57,576 nucleotides of DNA from SAR202 cluster bacterium (GTDB taxonomy: Bacteria; Chloroflexota; Dehalococcoidia; Lucifugimonadales; UBA3495). The first letter of the stretch is position 1. Every line of letters starts with the position of its first letter. This document shows positions 1 through 8,764 of this stretch, one piece after another. The stretch spans positions 1-57,576 of the forward strand of contig JABMNL010000050.1 in NCBI GenBank assembly GCA_013204585.1. Reading direction: 5' to 3'. Both the position numbers and the translations under genes were made by a program. A model generated the notes under the pieces. That model ran no database searches. It saw only the letters and a program-made list of their open reading frames with translations, and was not told the origin of the DNA.

Positions 1-75
1 CCTGCCGACGAAGCCCCTGCCGACGAAGCCCCTGTAGATGAAGCCCCTGCAGTTGAAGAAACCACCGAAGAATAA
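1..75 (+). CDS. rpsP: Ribosomal protein bS16, C-terminal tail (partial)
   Basis: The open frame enters from the window edge and ends at TAA 73-75. The 24 visible codons encode an acidic Ala/Pro/Asp/Glu tail built on a five-residue repeat (ADEAP), written in DNA as near-identical 15-bp units. The identity is inferred from position: rpsP normally precedes khpA and rimM in bacterial ribosomal operons. The core bS16 domain is not visible, so the assignment rests on synteny. The tail resembles those on bS6 and uL10 in this window. Confidence 0.6.
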   Translation, partial: PADEAPADEAPVDEAPAVEETTEE

Positions 76-107
76 TCCCATAGGCTCTCAGGTTTCCTGA
101 TTTACGT

Positions 108-335
108 ATGAAAGAACTGATTGAGTACATCGCCCGGTCTTTGGCCAGCGAACCCGATGCCGTCAAAGTCACCGAAACCACCGAGGAAGGCCGCACAGTC
201 TTCCATCTCCAAGTCGCCGATGAAGACAAGGGCAAGGTCATTGGTCGCCAAGGCCGTGTTGCCCAGGCCATGCGCGTGATTTTGCGGGTAGCTGCGGTAA
301 AAGACGGCACCCACGCCGTTCTGGAAATCGAATAA
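108..335 (+). CDS. khpA: KH-domain RNA-binding protein KhpA (YlqC)
   Basis: A 75-residue single KH-domain protein, the usual length for KhpA. The RNA-binding GXXG loop is GRQG at residues 47-50, within the motif GKVIGRQGR. KhpA binds RNA, often as a dimer or with KhpB, and its gene typically lies between rpsP and rimM, as here. It starts 32 bp after the rpsP stop, so it is probably co-transcribed. The ATG at 108 gives the full domain. Confidence 0.93.
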   Translation: MKELIEYIARSLASEPDAVKVTETTEEGRTVFHLQVADEDKGKVIGRQGRVAQAMRVILRVAAVKDGTHAVLEIE

Positions 336-404
336 CTTTCGTTCCATTGCCGAAGTTCGACCCATCTCCTTTGTCCGGCGACCTGCCGGGTGCGGAATCC
401 AGCC

Positions 405-962
405 ATGCCTGACTCCACCTCTCTTTCCGGTTATTCCTCCGGTCATTGCGATGACCTGATTGCCGTTGGACGTATCCTTGGCCCCCACGGTCGCGACGGC
501 TCCATCAAAGTAAAGTCCATCAGCGACGTACCAAGCCGTTTCGACGTCGGCAACTACTTATCGCTTTCCGAGAATGGTTCTGTTGCTCAAGGCACTGTCT
601 ATCAGATAGCCAAGAGCCAACCAACCGGCAAAGACGAACTAATCCTCTTCCTCGAAGGCACCCGGGACCGGGGCCAAGCCCAAAAGTTGGCCGGTTTTTG
701 GCTCTGTGTGCCCGTGTCTGAGGTTCCCACTGCTGAGGAGGGTGAGTATTTCCATTATCAGCTTATTGGCCTAAAGGTACGCACGACAGAAGGCGAAGAC
801 CTGGGGGAATTGGCCGAGATATTGGAAACGGGCAGCAACGACGTTTACGTGGTCGCAGGCCAAGATGGGGATGTCTTGGTGCCTGCATTGAGCAAGGTTG
901 TAACAGAGATTGATATTGACGGCGGCCTGATGGTCGTGGATTTACCTGAAGGTCTGCGCTAA
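405..962 (+). CDS. rimM: Ribosome maturation factor RimM
   Basis: This 185-residue protein matches RimM: an N-terminal beta-barrel with VGRILGPHGRDGSIKV (about residues 22-37), then a PRC-barrel half containing GEYFHYQLIGLKV and a C-terminal VLVPAL segment. RimM binds uS19 and assists maturation of the 30S head. The ATG at 405 is preferred over an in-frame GTG at 390, because the five extra residues match nothing in the family. trmD and rplS, which usually follow, are absent here. Confidence 0.9.
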   Translation: MPDSTSLSGYSSGHCDDLIAVGRILGPHGRDGSIKVKSISDVPSRFDVGNYLSLSENGSVAQGTVYQIAKSQPTGKDELILFLEGTRDRGQAQKLAGFWLCVPVSEVPTAEEGEYFHYQLIGLKVRTTEGEDLGELAEILETGSNDVYVVAGQDGDVLVPALSKVVTEIDIDGGLMVVDLPEGLR

Positions 963-969
963 ACCGTCT

Positions 970-999
970 TTGACCCTCGCTTGGGGCCGGTGCTAAAAT
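970..999 (+). promoter_or_regulatory. Sigma70-type promoter upstream of yebC
   Basis: A TTGACC -35 element (970-975) is followed by an 18-bp spacer and a TAAAAT -10 element (994-999). It lies in the 159-bp gap between rimM and yebC, in the right orientation for yebC. A second -10-like TAGAAT lies near 1018-1023. The remainder of the gap shows no gene. Confidence 0.5.
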
Positions 1000-1121
1000 C
1001 GAGGCCACAGGGGTTTGCTAGAATTTGTTTCTTCGAACTCCCATTCAAAGCCAACCAATGTGTAAATTAGACGCTGGCGTTTATTCGAGGTCAGCGGTCC
1101 ATCACCTAGGAGGTCAGACCC

Positions 1122-1883
1122 ATGTCCGGTCACTCTAAGTGGTCAACAATCAAGCACCAGAAAGGCGCTGCCGATGCTAAGCGGGGCGTCCTGTTCACCA
1201 AAATTAGCCGTGAAATATCCGTTGCCGTGAAGAACGGTGGCGGAATCGACCCAGACATGAACTATCACCTCCGGTTGGTGCTGGACAAGGCCAAAAGCGC
1301 CAACATGCCCCAGGACAGCATCTCTCGAGCCCTTAAACGTGGGGCTGGCGAGGGCAGCGAAGGCGACTTGGAAGAGATTACCTACGAGGGTTACGGTCCT
1401 GGCGGTGGGGCTATTATTGTTGAGGCCCTGACCACCAACCGCAACCGCACCGCTGCCGAAGTGCGTTCTGCCTTCAGCCGTGGCGGCGGCAATCTTGGTG
1501 AGAGCGGTTGTGTTGCCTGGAACTTTGACTCCAAGGGCGTTATCGGCCTGGAGATGAAAGACGAAGAACGGGGCGAAGAACTGGTTCTAATTGCCATTGA
1601 CGCGGGCGCTGAAGACGTGAAATTGGAAGACGAATATCTTGAGATATTCACCGCCGTTGACCAACTGCAGGCCGTGCAGAAAGAACTAGCAGGCGAAGGA
1701 ATTCCGCCGGACGCTGCCCAGATATCGATGGTTCCCAGGACGACCATTCCCCTTGACGATAAACAGGCGGAACAGACCCTGCGTCTCCTAGACGTTCTAG
1801 AAGAACTGGACGACGTACAGAAGGCCTACACCAATGCGGACTTCCCTCCTGAAGTCTTAGAGCGGTACCAGTCCGAAGCCTAG
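1122..1883 (+). CDS. yebC: YebC/PmpR family protein (DUF28)
   Basis: A 253-residue DUF28 protein with the signature start MSGHSKWSTIKHQKGAADAK and the conserved core GYGPGGGAIIVEALTTNRNR. Family members act as transcriptional regulators or help translate difficult peptide stretches. A strong Shine-Dalgarno (AGGAGG at 1110-1115) precedes the ATG. The neighbouring ruvC and ruvA reproduce the common yebC-ruvC-ruvA order. Confidence 0.95.
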   Translation: MSGHSKWSTIKHQKGAADAKRGVLFTKISREISVAVKNGGGIDPDMNYHLRLVLDKAKSANMPQDSISRALKRGAGEGSEGDLEEITYEGYGPGGGAIIVEALTTNRNRTAAEVRSAFSRGGGNLGESGCVAWNFDSKGVIGLEMKDEERGEELVLIAIDAGAEDVKLEDEYLEIFTAVDQLQAVQKELAGEGIPPDAAQISMVPRTTIPLDDKQAEQTLRLLDVLEELDDVQKAYTNADFPPEVLERYQSEA

Positions 1884-1954
1884 CAACCAGCTCCAAAGGA
1901 CTGGGAGCACGTTAAGCCGAAACTTAGCTACTAAGCCATAAATAGGGCGGTGTG

Positions 1955-2476
1955 ATGGGGATACTGGGGATTGACCCTGGGACGTTGAAGATGGGCTATG
2001 GTGTGCTGGGTGATGGCCCCAACCCCCATGCCGATGACTATGGCGTGATAGCCCTTCCGTCCAAGATGCCCTTGGAACAGCGCCTCTACCAACTCCATAC
2101 CCACATCCTGAACCTTATCGCCATCTTTCAGCCCACCGCCGTTGCGGTGGAACAGCCATTTATGGGGAAAGGTGAACGGAGTTTTCCCGGCGCGGCCTTG
2201 GCCGTCGGTCAGGCCCAGGCAGTGGTTTTCATTGGCGCGGCCAGTCAAGGCATCCCCATCTTCAAGTACGCCCCGGCCCAGGTGAAAAGTGCCGTTGCCG
2301 ACTATGGCGCCGCATCGAAAGAGCAGATGCGCGAGATAGTGGCCGCCACCCTGGGACTCGACGAAATTCCCCAGTCCGACGCCGCCGACGCCTTAGCCGT
2401 GGGACTTTGCCACCTGATTCAACGACAGGCAGACGTTGCTTTGGGCCGAATCATCACTCCAGGACAAGAACGCTGA
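1955..2476 (+). CDS. ruvC: Holliday junction resolvase RuvC
   Basis: This 173-residue RNase H-fold endonuclease resolves Holliday junctions with RuvAB. Catalytic acids are visible at D7 (GIDPGT), E66 (VAVEQPF), and D142 and D145 (QSDAADALAVG). An ATG at 1955 is chosen over the overlapping GTG at 1952. The gene stops at TGATGA 53 bp before ruvA, and ruvB is not in the window. Confidence 0.95.
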   Translation: MGILGIDPGTLKMGYGVLGDGPNPHADDYGVIALPSKMPLEQRLYQLHTHILNLIAIFQPTAVAVEQPFMGKGERSFPGAALAVGQAQAVVFIGAASQGIPIFKYAPAQVKSAVADYGAASKEQMREIVAATLGLDEIPQSDAADALAVGLCHLIQRQADVALGRIITPGQER

Positions 2477-2486
2477 TGAAGAACGG

Positions 2487-2531
2487 ACCTAGATGCGAAC
2501 CTAGATGCGAACCTAGATGCGAACCTAGATG
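2487..2531 (+). repeat. 12-bp tandem repeat running into the ruvA start
   Basis: Three full copies plus 9 bp of ACCTAGATGCGA lie between ruvC and ruvA. Each copy holds an ATG followed two codons later by TAG, giving three successive Met-Arg-Thr-stop mini-frames. The fourth ATG is the ruvA start. No other ribosome-binding site is evident. Confidence 0.95.
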
Positions 2532-3113
2532 ATAGTAGGCGTCCACGGAACTTTGGAAACCACCGGCCCCGATTGGGTCAATATTCGTGTTGGCGGCGTG
2601 ACGTTGCAGGTCTCAGTTCCAGCCAATGCGGTCTCCAGCCTGGGAGCTCTTGGCTCGCAGGTCGCCTTGCACACCCATCTTCGTATGCGTGACGAACAGC
2701 CAGTCCTCTACGGATTCACCGACGCTGCCGCCCTTGGCTTGTTCAGCATGCTCACTGCAATCTCTGGGGTCGGCCCTAGGATGGCCCTGGCATTGCTTTC
2801 CACTCTTGACCCGGCCCGTTTGCAATCTGCGATTGTTACCGGAGATGTGGCATCTTTGTCCTCGGCCCCCGGAGTTGGCAACCGTACCGCCAGCCGGATT
2901 GTTCTGGAATTAAAGGGCAAAATCGAGGCAACTGACTTCTCCGAATCAGGTCTGCCCGGAGATGTGGACGGCCAAGTTGTCGCCGCGCTTACCGCCCTCG
3001 GTTATACGGTCGCCGAAGCCCGAGCAGCCGCCAGTACGCCCGCCGTGGCAGCGGAGGGCGAGATTGACGACCGGATAAGGGTTGCCCTACAGCAGTTCGC
3101 CACCAGGGGTTAG
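2529..3113 (+). CDS. ruvA: Holliday junction branch migration protein RuvA
   Basis: A 194-residue RuvA with the expected three domains: an N-terminal OB fold beginning MIVGVHGTLE, tandem helix-hairpin-helix motifs (AISGVGPRMA near 79-88 and APGVGNRTAS near 114-123), and a C-terminal RuvB-binding domain (AALTALGYTVAEA). It binds the junction as a tetramer and loads RuvB. The start ATG is the last copy of a 12-bp tandem repeat. Confidence 0.95.
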   Translation: MIVGVHGTLETTGPDWVNIRVGGVTLQVSVPANAVSSLGALGSQVALHTHLRMRDEQPVLYGFTDAAALGLFSMLTAISGVGPRMALALLSTLDPARLQSAIVTGDVASLSSAPGVGNRTASRIVLELKGKIEATDFSESGLPGDVDGQVVAALTALGYTVAEARAAASTPAVAAEGEIDDRIRVALQQFATRG

Positions 3114-3178
3114 TGGGCGAAAGTTTTCGCCGGTCCGCTGAATAGCCTTTTTCCACTTTGATTTCGATAAGGTGAAAC

Positions 3179-3862
3179 ATGGCGAAGTTTTTTATACCGA
3201 CCAATGATGCTGATAGCTGGCAAGGACTACTCTCGTCTCCATCCAAGCAATGGCGAACTGGATACTCGGCCAAGACACTGGCAAATCGCTGGGAGTCTGC
3301 GCAAGGATTCCCTGAATCTGTGAGTCAGGTCTTCGTGGATTCCGGATATTCTCAGTTACAGAACCTAGAGTTCGTCCTCGGCTTCCCAGAATATCAAACC
3401 GCACTTCCGGGTGGAGTGAGAGCCTCCCAGGGTGATGTCTTCGTATTAGCAAAGTCTGGAAGTGATTTGGTGACCATCACGGTGGAGGGCAAAGTAAACG
3501 AAGAATTTGGACCGCTGACGGGGGAATGGCGGAACGACCAATCACGAGGGAAGCAGGTTAGGCTTGCGGCTCTAACGAAACGGCTTAGGATTTCCCGAAA
3601 TAGAGTAGACCACATCAGGTATCAGTTGCTTCACCGAACCGCTTCAGCTTTGATTGAGGCCGAGCGCTTCAACGCTAAGTCGGCAGTGATGCTCGTGCAT
3701 TCTTTCAGTCAAGAACATGCGTGGTTTGAGGATTACAAAGCTTTTGTCAGCCTGTTCGGGAAATCCGCAGAGCCCAATTCGGTGTCGTACATTGGGCGCA
3801 GAAACGGCGTGCACCTATACACAGCTTGGGTGGCGGGGGAGTCTCATTTCCTAACAACGTGA
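3179..3862 (+). CDS. DUF6946-like protein, possible nuclease-fold
   Basis: The 227-residue product begins MAKFFIPTNDADSWQGLL and includes WRTGYSAKTLANRWE, recalling proteins grouped as DUF6946; this is from memory and not verified. A strand-like segment VTITVEGKVNEEFG has the E-x-K spacing of PD-(D/E)XK nucleases, but this is only a hint. No signal peptide or membrane segment is seen. Lying between ruvA and uvrB it could have a DNA-related role, but this is inference from context. Confidence 0.55.
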   Translation: MAKFFIPTNDADSWQGLLSSPSKQWRTGYSAKTLANRWESAQGFPESVSQVFVDSGYSQLQNLEFVLGFPEYQTALPGGVRASQGDVFVLAKSGSDLVTITVEGKVNEEFGPLTGEWRNDQSRGKQVRLAALTKRLRISRNRVDHIRYQLLHRTASALIEAERFNAKSAVMLVHSFSQEHAWFEDYKAFVSLFGKSAEPNSVSYIGRRNGVHLYTAWVAGESHFLTT

Positions 3863-3953
3863 ATCTAGTCGGTCTTGTTCTTCGGGAGTGCGGCTACTCC
3901 AATCTCCTTATATAATGGTCGAACAACGAAGCTGAACAGGGAATAATCATACG

Positions 3954-6068
3954 ATGGCAACCTCCGCTCGCGGTAAAAAATGGGCCGACGCCGGTAAAGA
4001 AATCCAAGGTGTTTGGAGCTCCGAGATTCAGCCGGAAGATCGGAAGTTTCAACTGACCTCGGATTTCCAGATGACCGGCGACCAACCCAATGCTGTGGCG
4101 CGCCTGTCCGAAGGCTTGGATAAAGGTTATGCCCGGCAGACAATGCTGGGTGTCACCGGCAGCGGCAAGACCTTCACCATGGCCAACATCGTCCAGCAGG
4201 TGCAGCGTCCCACCCTGGTTATGGCCCACAACAAGACCCTGGCGGCTCAGTTGGCTTCCGAGTTCAAAGAGTTCTTCCCCCACAACGCGGTGGAATACTT
4301 TGTCTCCTACTACGACTACTACCAGCCCGAAGCCTACGTTCCCCAGTCGGACACCTACATCGAGAAGGACTCCAGCGTAAACGAAGAGCTGGACAAGCTC
4401 CGCTTGGCCGCCACCACGTCACTTTTGACCAGACGGGACGTTTTAATCGTGGCCTCGGTGTCCTGCATCTACGGCCTGGGCGACCCCAACGACTATTTCA
4501 ACCTGGTGGCCCGCGTCAAAGTCGGCGAGACCCGCAACCGCAGCCAGTTGGTGCGCCAATTGGTCGATATGCAGTACGAGCGAAATGACATGGACCTGGC
4601 CAGGGCAAAATTCCGGGTGCGAGGTGACACCCTCGAGTTGGTTCCCGCCTACGAAGAGGCCGCCATTCGTGTTCAGTTCTTCGGCGACGAGGTCGAGCGC
4701 ATCGTCCAGTTGGATCCACTGACCGGAGAAATTCTGGCCGAACTACAGGAAGCGGCTATCTACCCGGCCAACCACTTTGTAACCTCCAAAGAAAAGATGG
4801 ATCGGGCTATAGTCACCATTCGGGAAGAACTTGAACAGCAGTTGAAAGCAATGAAGGACGCCGGCAAGATTCTGGAGGCCGCGCGTCTGGAAAGCCGGAC
4901 CAATTATGACTTGGAAATGCTGCAAGAGACCGGGTTCTGTTCGGGCGTTGAGAACTATGCCCGGCACCTTTCTCAGCGACCCCCCGGAAGCCCGCCGTGG
5001 ACGTTATTGGACTATTTCCCCGACGACTACCTTTTGTTCGTGGATGAATCCCACATGACCCTGCCCCAAGTTCGTGGCATGTACCGTGGTGACATGTCTC
5101 GCAAGTCCACGCTGGTGGATTTTGGCTTCCGTCTGCCTTCGGCCTTGGACAACCGGCCTCTGAACTTTGAGGAGTACGAACAGCACATCAATCAGGTGGT
5201 CTACGTTTCGGCGACTCCCGGACCATTCGAATTGCAGAACAGCAGGATGGTAGTTGAGCAGGTGATACGTCCCACCGGGCTTTTGGACCCCACGGTGGAG
5301 GTTAAGCCCACCGAAGGCCAGATAGACGACCTGCTCCAGCAAATCAAAGAAAGAATCGAACGTTCCGAGCGGATTCTGGTCACGACCCTCACTAAGCGGA
5401 TGGCTGAGGAATTGGCCGACTACCTTTCGGAGATGGGCATTCGCAACACCTATCTGCACTCAGACATCCAGACATTGGACCGCATCGAGATTCTGCGAGA
5501 CCTACGTATGGGCGTCTATGACGTTATCGTGGGTATCAACCTGTTGCGGGAAGGGTTGGATCTTCCAGAGGTCAGCTTGGTGGCCATTTTGGACGCCGAC
5601 AAAGAGGGGTATCTACGCTCCGAAACGTCCATGGTGCAGACCATTGGCCGGGCCGCCCGGCATTCCAGAGGCCATGTCATCATGTACGCCGACCGGATGA
5701 CCGACTCGATGAAGAAGGCCATCGACGAGACCAACCGCCGCCGCGTTATTCAGCACGACCACAACAAGCAGCATGGCATCGAGCCCATGAGCATCCAGAA
5801 AGAGGTCCACGACATTACCGAGGGTATCAAGGCAATCGCCGAGAGCCGTACCCGCTACAACGTGGTGCGCACCGAGATGTCGCGCACCGACATGTTCAAG
5901 GTGCTAAAAGACCTGGAAGTTCAGATGAAGGAATCGGCGCGGAACCTCCAGTTCGAAAAGGCCGCCCAGTTCCGCGACGAAATCTTCGAACTGCGCCGCC
6001 TCCTAGCCCTGGAAGAAAAGACCATCGGCCCCGGAGACCCGATGCCCTTGGAAGAAGAGCCAGCCTAG
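3954..6068 (+). CDS. uvrB: UvrABC excinuclease subunit B
   Basis: A 704-residue UvrB, the DNA-loading and damage-verification subunit of nucleotide excision repair. Features include Walker A GVTGSGKT (66-73), the beta-hairpin region with [20 protein letters not shown], helicase motifs including VDESH and [17 protein letters not shown], and a C-terminal UVR motif ([18 protein letters not shown]). About 30 residues precede the usual start. A TATAAT at 3911-3916 may be its -10 element, though no convincing -35 is seen. Confidence 0.97.
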   Translation: MATSARGKKWADAGKEIQGVWSSEIQPEDRKFQLTSDFQMTGDQPNAVARLSEGLDKGYARQTMLGVTGSGKTFTMANIVQQVQRPTLVMAHNKTLAAQLASEFKEFFPHNAVEYFVSYYDYYQPEAYVPQSDTYIEKDSSVNEELDKLRLAATTSLLTRRDVLIVASVSCIYGLGDPNDYFNLVARVKVGETRNRSQLVRQLVDMQYERNDMDLARAKFRVRGDTLELVPAYEEAAIRVQFFGDEVERIVQLDPLTGEILAELQEAAIYPANHFVTSKEKMDRAIVTIREELEQQLKAMKDAGKILEAARLESRTNYDLEMLQETGFCSGVENYARHLSQRPPGSPPWTLLDYFPDDYLLFVDESHMTLPQVRGMYRGDMSRKSTLVDFGFRLPSALDNRPLNFEEYEQHINQVVYVSATPGPFELQNSRMVVEQVIRPTGLLDPTVEVKPTEGQIDDLLQQIKERIERSERILVTTLTKRMAEELADYLSEMGIRNTYLHSDIQTLDRIEILRDLRMGVYDVIVGINLLREGLDLPEVSLVAILDADKEGYLRSETSMVQTIGRAARHSRGHVIMYADRMTDSMKKAIDETNRRRVIQHDHNKQHGIEPMSIQKEVHDITEGIKAIAESRTRYNVVRTEMSRTDMFKVLKDLEVQMKESARNLQFEKAAQFRDEIFELRRLLALEEKTIGPGDPMPLEEEPA

Positions 6069-6079
6069 GGGCGTCGTGC

Positions 6080-6898
6080 CTACTTCTTGATATCCCAACC
6101 CAACCAGTTGCACAGGGCTTGCCCCATGACCAGTTCTTGGTCGGTTCCTGTTAGCCAGGGTAGTTCCTCGGTGAATAGGGTCACGCACTGCTTCCACGAA
6201 CAGGGCATGCGGGTAATGTCGGTGCCCCAGAACATACGCTCCGGCCCGAAGGCGTCAAAGATTTGGTGCAGGTAGTCGTGGATGTTGGTGTAGGGATAGG
6301 CTCCACTGGAGTAGCTGGGCGCGCCGGTGGCCTTAATCGCCACATTGGGGTACTTGGCCAGGGCCAGCATCTCCGGCAGGTTCCCAAACGCCTCTGCGTC
6401 TTTCTTTCCGCTGACTCGGCCCAGGTGATCCAAAACCAATTTCAGGTTGGGGTGTTTCTCTGCGATGGGCGCAATCATGGACATGTAATTGGAGGCCATT
6501 ATTGCCACTGGTATGCCCAGCCGTTCGGCTTCCGGCCAGATCCAGTTCATGGTGCCGTCGGTGGGCCAAGTTGCTTGATGGGGCTGTGTGAAGCTGAACC
6601 GGAACCCCAGCATGCCCGGCTGACTCAGCCAACCTTCAACCTGCGACTTGGCCTCGGGTTTGTCCAGAGGAATCTTCCCCAAGATAGACAAGCGGTTGGG
6701 GTGGGCCTTCGCCGCCGTCAGGGCCAGACCGTCTGAATCTGGGTCCCATGCCGGGGGATGAATTACTGCCGCGTCGATGCCGCCCTCGTCCATCTCCTTG
6801 AGCAGGTCATCGGCTAAGAAGTTAGGTATCTGCCGGTGGCCGGGGTTGGCGGGGACGTGGTTGGCCCAGAGATGGACCTGTGCGTCTACGATTAGCAT
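6080..6898 (-). CDS. Amidohydrolase family protein (TIM-barrel metal hydrolase)
   Basis: The 272-residue protein starts MLIVDAQVHLW, the metal-binding beta-1 strand of amidohydrolase-2 enzymes (related to ACMSD and 2-pyrone-4,6-dicarboxylate lactonase). A later motif, LVLDHLGRVSG, carries the barrel-strand His, and FWGTDITRMPC the C-terminal Asp. The substrate cannot be told. A GGAG site precedes the ATG. It is probably the last gene of a minus-strand operon with the two D-glutamate cyclase-type genes. Confidence 0.85.
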   Translation of the reverse strand: MLIVDAQVHLWANHVPANPGHRQIPNFLADDLLKEMDEGGIDAAVIHPPAWDPDSDGLALTAAKAHPNRLSILGKIPLDKPEAKSQVEGWLSQPGMLGFRFSFTQPHQATWPTDGTMNWIWPEAERLGIPVAIMASNYMSMIAPIAEKHPNLKLVLDHLGRVSGKKDAEAFGNLPEMLALAKYPNVAIKATGAPSYSSGAYPYTNIHDYLHQIFDAFGPERMFWGTDITRMPCSWKQCVTLFTEELPWLTGTDQELVMGQALCNWLGWDIKK

Positions 6899-6929
6899 TG
6901 AAGGTCTCCTCGAATCTAATTTGTGGTCT

Positions 6930-7781
6930 TTAGAGGCCGCTGCTCTCCATCAGCCGATGTAGGCGTGACAGCATAAAACCGTTCTCCTCGGCGGAGAAGT
7001 TGTCGACGGTGGGCACGGCTTCGCCGGTAGTGCCGTCCACTACCCCCGCAGCCACCATGCCGTGCAGCATGGCGGTTTCGGATTCAACCGAGGGCAGCAG
7101 GTTCTTGCCAGCGATGCGGGACAATGCCGCTATCAGACCGTATCCGCCCCAATTGGACACGCTGGCGATTACCAAACGGTCAACTTGGTTGATGGCCGGA
7201 TAATCGGGCAGGGATTCAACTAGGGGTATGACTTCGGCCAGGTTGCCCATACCAATCTCATTGCCGCCGTCGCCAATGCCCACCGATGGCACGTCCGAGT
7301 CGAACAGGTAGTCCAGCCGGGCAGTGTGGCTCGTAATGTCGGCGTAGCGCATGTTCAGATAGGTGTCTTCCCTGGTACGGCCGCAGCGTTCAATCGAAAT
7401 CAGCAACGACGGTTTAACTCTAGCTAGAATGTCCTTGGCGTGCTTCTTGCTAGCGACTGAGCCAGCAATGGGAAAGTCGATTACCTCTGAGCCGTTGGCG
7501 TAGCGTTGCAGCACCGGAGCGGTGTATTCATCGCTGACGTAGGTTACCGTGCGGCCCAGGGCTTTTAAGGCCTCGCCGATGGCGATGGCTCCCGGCGGGC
7601 CGTCGGTCTCGGGTTTGCCAGCCATCAGCACGTAGAACCCGGTGACGATGATGACACCGCCCGGATTGTCGAATACGAACTGGGCAGCTTGGGAACAGAA
7701 GTCTGGCGGTAAGTGAGGCCGTAGGGCCAGCATTCCCCGCTTATCCTGGTCCAAGATAATGTCTTCTATGGACTCGGCCAA
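6930..7781 (-). CDS. DUF4392 protein, D-glutamate cyclase catalytic-domain type
   Basis: This 283-residue protein matches the DUF4392 domain that forms the C-terminal part of mammalian mitochondrial D-glutamate cyclase (DGLUCY), which interconverts D-glutamate and 5-oxo-D-proline. The signature GIGDGGNEIGMGN lies near residues 165-177, with TGFYV and VSNWGGYG also present. The TTG start follows GAGGAA. Its partner DUF1445 gene lies directly upstream, 48 bp away, so the two genes match the two halves of DGLUCY. Function is inferred from that family. Confidence 0.82.
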   Translation of the reverse strand: MAESIEDIILDQDKRGMLALRPHLPPDFCSQAAQFVFDNPGGVIIVTGFYVLMAGKPETDGPPGAIAIGEALKALGRTVTYVSDEYTAPVLQRYANGSEVIDFPIAGSVASKKHAKDILARVKPSLLISIERCGRTREDTYLNMRYADITSHTARLDYLFDSDVPSVGIGDGGNEIGMGNLAEVIPLVESLPDYPAINQVDRLVIASVSNWGGYGLIAALSRIAGKNLLPSVESETAMLHGMVAAGVVDGTTGEAVPTVDNFSAEENGFMLSRLHRLMESSGL

Positions 7782-7810
7782 AACTATTCCTCTAAAGGCT
7801 GACCGCTGAT

Positions 7811-7831
7811 AGCCCCGATTCTATCGGGGCT
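7811..7831 (-). other. Intercistronic hairpin between DUF1445 and DUF4392 genes
   Basis: A perfect 9-bp stem (AGCCCCGAT/ATCGGGGCT) with a 3-nt loop overlaps the stop codon of the upstream gene. No T-tract follows on the minus strand, so a transcript-stabilising or partial-attenuation role is more likely than full termination. Confidence 0.5.
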
Positions 7832-8624
7832 AAAGCACCGCGTAATCGGCGTCCCGCTGGTCGGTGATGAACATCTTGCCTGGAGTGTGGGTAATCATCA
7901 GCGACGGCTTACAGTTGAGCGCCACGGCCTGGGGAGTCACACCGCAGGCCCAGAACACCGGTTCCTCGTCGGCCTTGATCTCCACCGGGTCGCCAAAGTC
8001 AGGCTTGCTGATGTCGCGAATGCCAATGTCCTGGGGGCTGCCAATGTGCACCGGAGCGCCATGGGTGGCGGGAAAGCGGGAGGTAACCTGCACCGCCCGT
8101 ACGACCTGCTCCCGTTTGATTGGTCGCATGCTGACGACCATCGGCCCGGAAAAGATGCCTGCTGGGGTGGTGGCAATGTTGGTGATAAACATGCTGACGT
8201 TGTTTCCGGTTTCTTGGTGGCGGAGCGGAATGCCCGCGTCAATCATGGCGGTCTCAAAGGAGAAACTGCAGCCCAGCAGGAATGAGACCAGGTCGTCGTG
8301 CCAGTATCGCTCGATGGTGTCTACTTCTGCGGTTAGCTGGCCGTTCTCATAGATACGGTAACCGGCGGCGTCGGTCCGAATGTCAGCGCCCGGAGCCGTA
8401 ATCGCAGGCTCGACTTTTCCCGGTTCAATAACTTCCAATAGCGGACAGGGCTTGGGGTTGCGTTGGCAGAACAACAGAAAGTCGAAAGCCAGTTCTTTGG
8501 GCAGAATGGCCAGATTGGCCTGGACATGGCCGGGCGCGACTCCCGAGGTGATGCCGCGCCACTTGTTGGAACGAATCAGCTCACGGACTTCACGAGGGGA
8601 ACCGGCGATGGTTTGGGCGTTCAT
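7830..8624 (-). CDS. DUF1445 family putative hydro-lyase (D-glutamate cyclase N-terminal type)
   Basis: A 264-residue DUF1445 protein, recognised from SGVAPGHVQANLAILP near the N-terminus and SFSFETAMIDAGIPLRH in the middle. Families named putative hydro-lyase share this domain, which is also the N-terminal half of mammalian DGLUCY. An ATG at 8624 is preferred because GGAG lies just upstream and a good promoter ends before it. The pairing with DUF4392 suggests joint D-glutamate/5-oxoproline metabolism. Confidence 0.82.
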   Translation of the reverse strand: MNAQTIAGSPREVRELIRSNKWRGITSGVAPGHVQANLAILPKELAFDFLLFCQRNPKPCPLLEVIEPGKVEPAITAPGADIRTDAAGYRIYENGQLTAEVDTIERYWHDDLVSFLLGCSFSFETAMIDAGIPLRHQETGNNVSMFITNIATTPAGIFSGPMVVSMRPIKREQVVRAVQVTSRFPATHGAPVHIGSPQDIGIRDISKPDFGDPVEIKADEEPVFWACGVTPQAVALNCKPSLMITHTPGKMFITDQRDADYAVL

Positions 8625-8659
8625 TGCTCCACTTCCAAACGGCTGTAACGGCTGCCGCA

Positions 8660-8688
8660 ATAATAGTTCCACCCCGGTTTAGCGTCAA
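8660..8688 (-). promoter_or_regulatory. Sigma70-type promoter of the DUF1445-DUF4392-amidohydrolase operon
   Basis: On the minus strand TTGACG (8683-8688) is separated by exactly 17 bp from TATTAT (8660-8665). The expected start site falls about 30 nt before the DUF1445 ATG. Confidence 0.65.
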
Positions 8689-8764
8689 TTGCCAGCAATC
8701 AAACGGAAACACTGGGCGCTGAACAAAGGAAACAGCATTCAATAGGCAAGCTGTTTGGTATACT

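Noticed and set aside
1391-1747. Reverse-strand reading frame within yebC
   Set aside because: It is fully antisense to a well-recognised gene and shows no family motif. Similar antisense frames over uvrB, recG, P450 and DUF1800 were rejected for the same reason.
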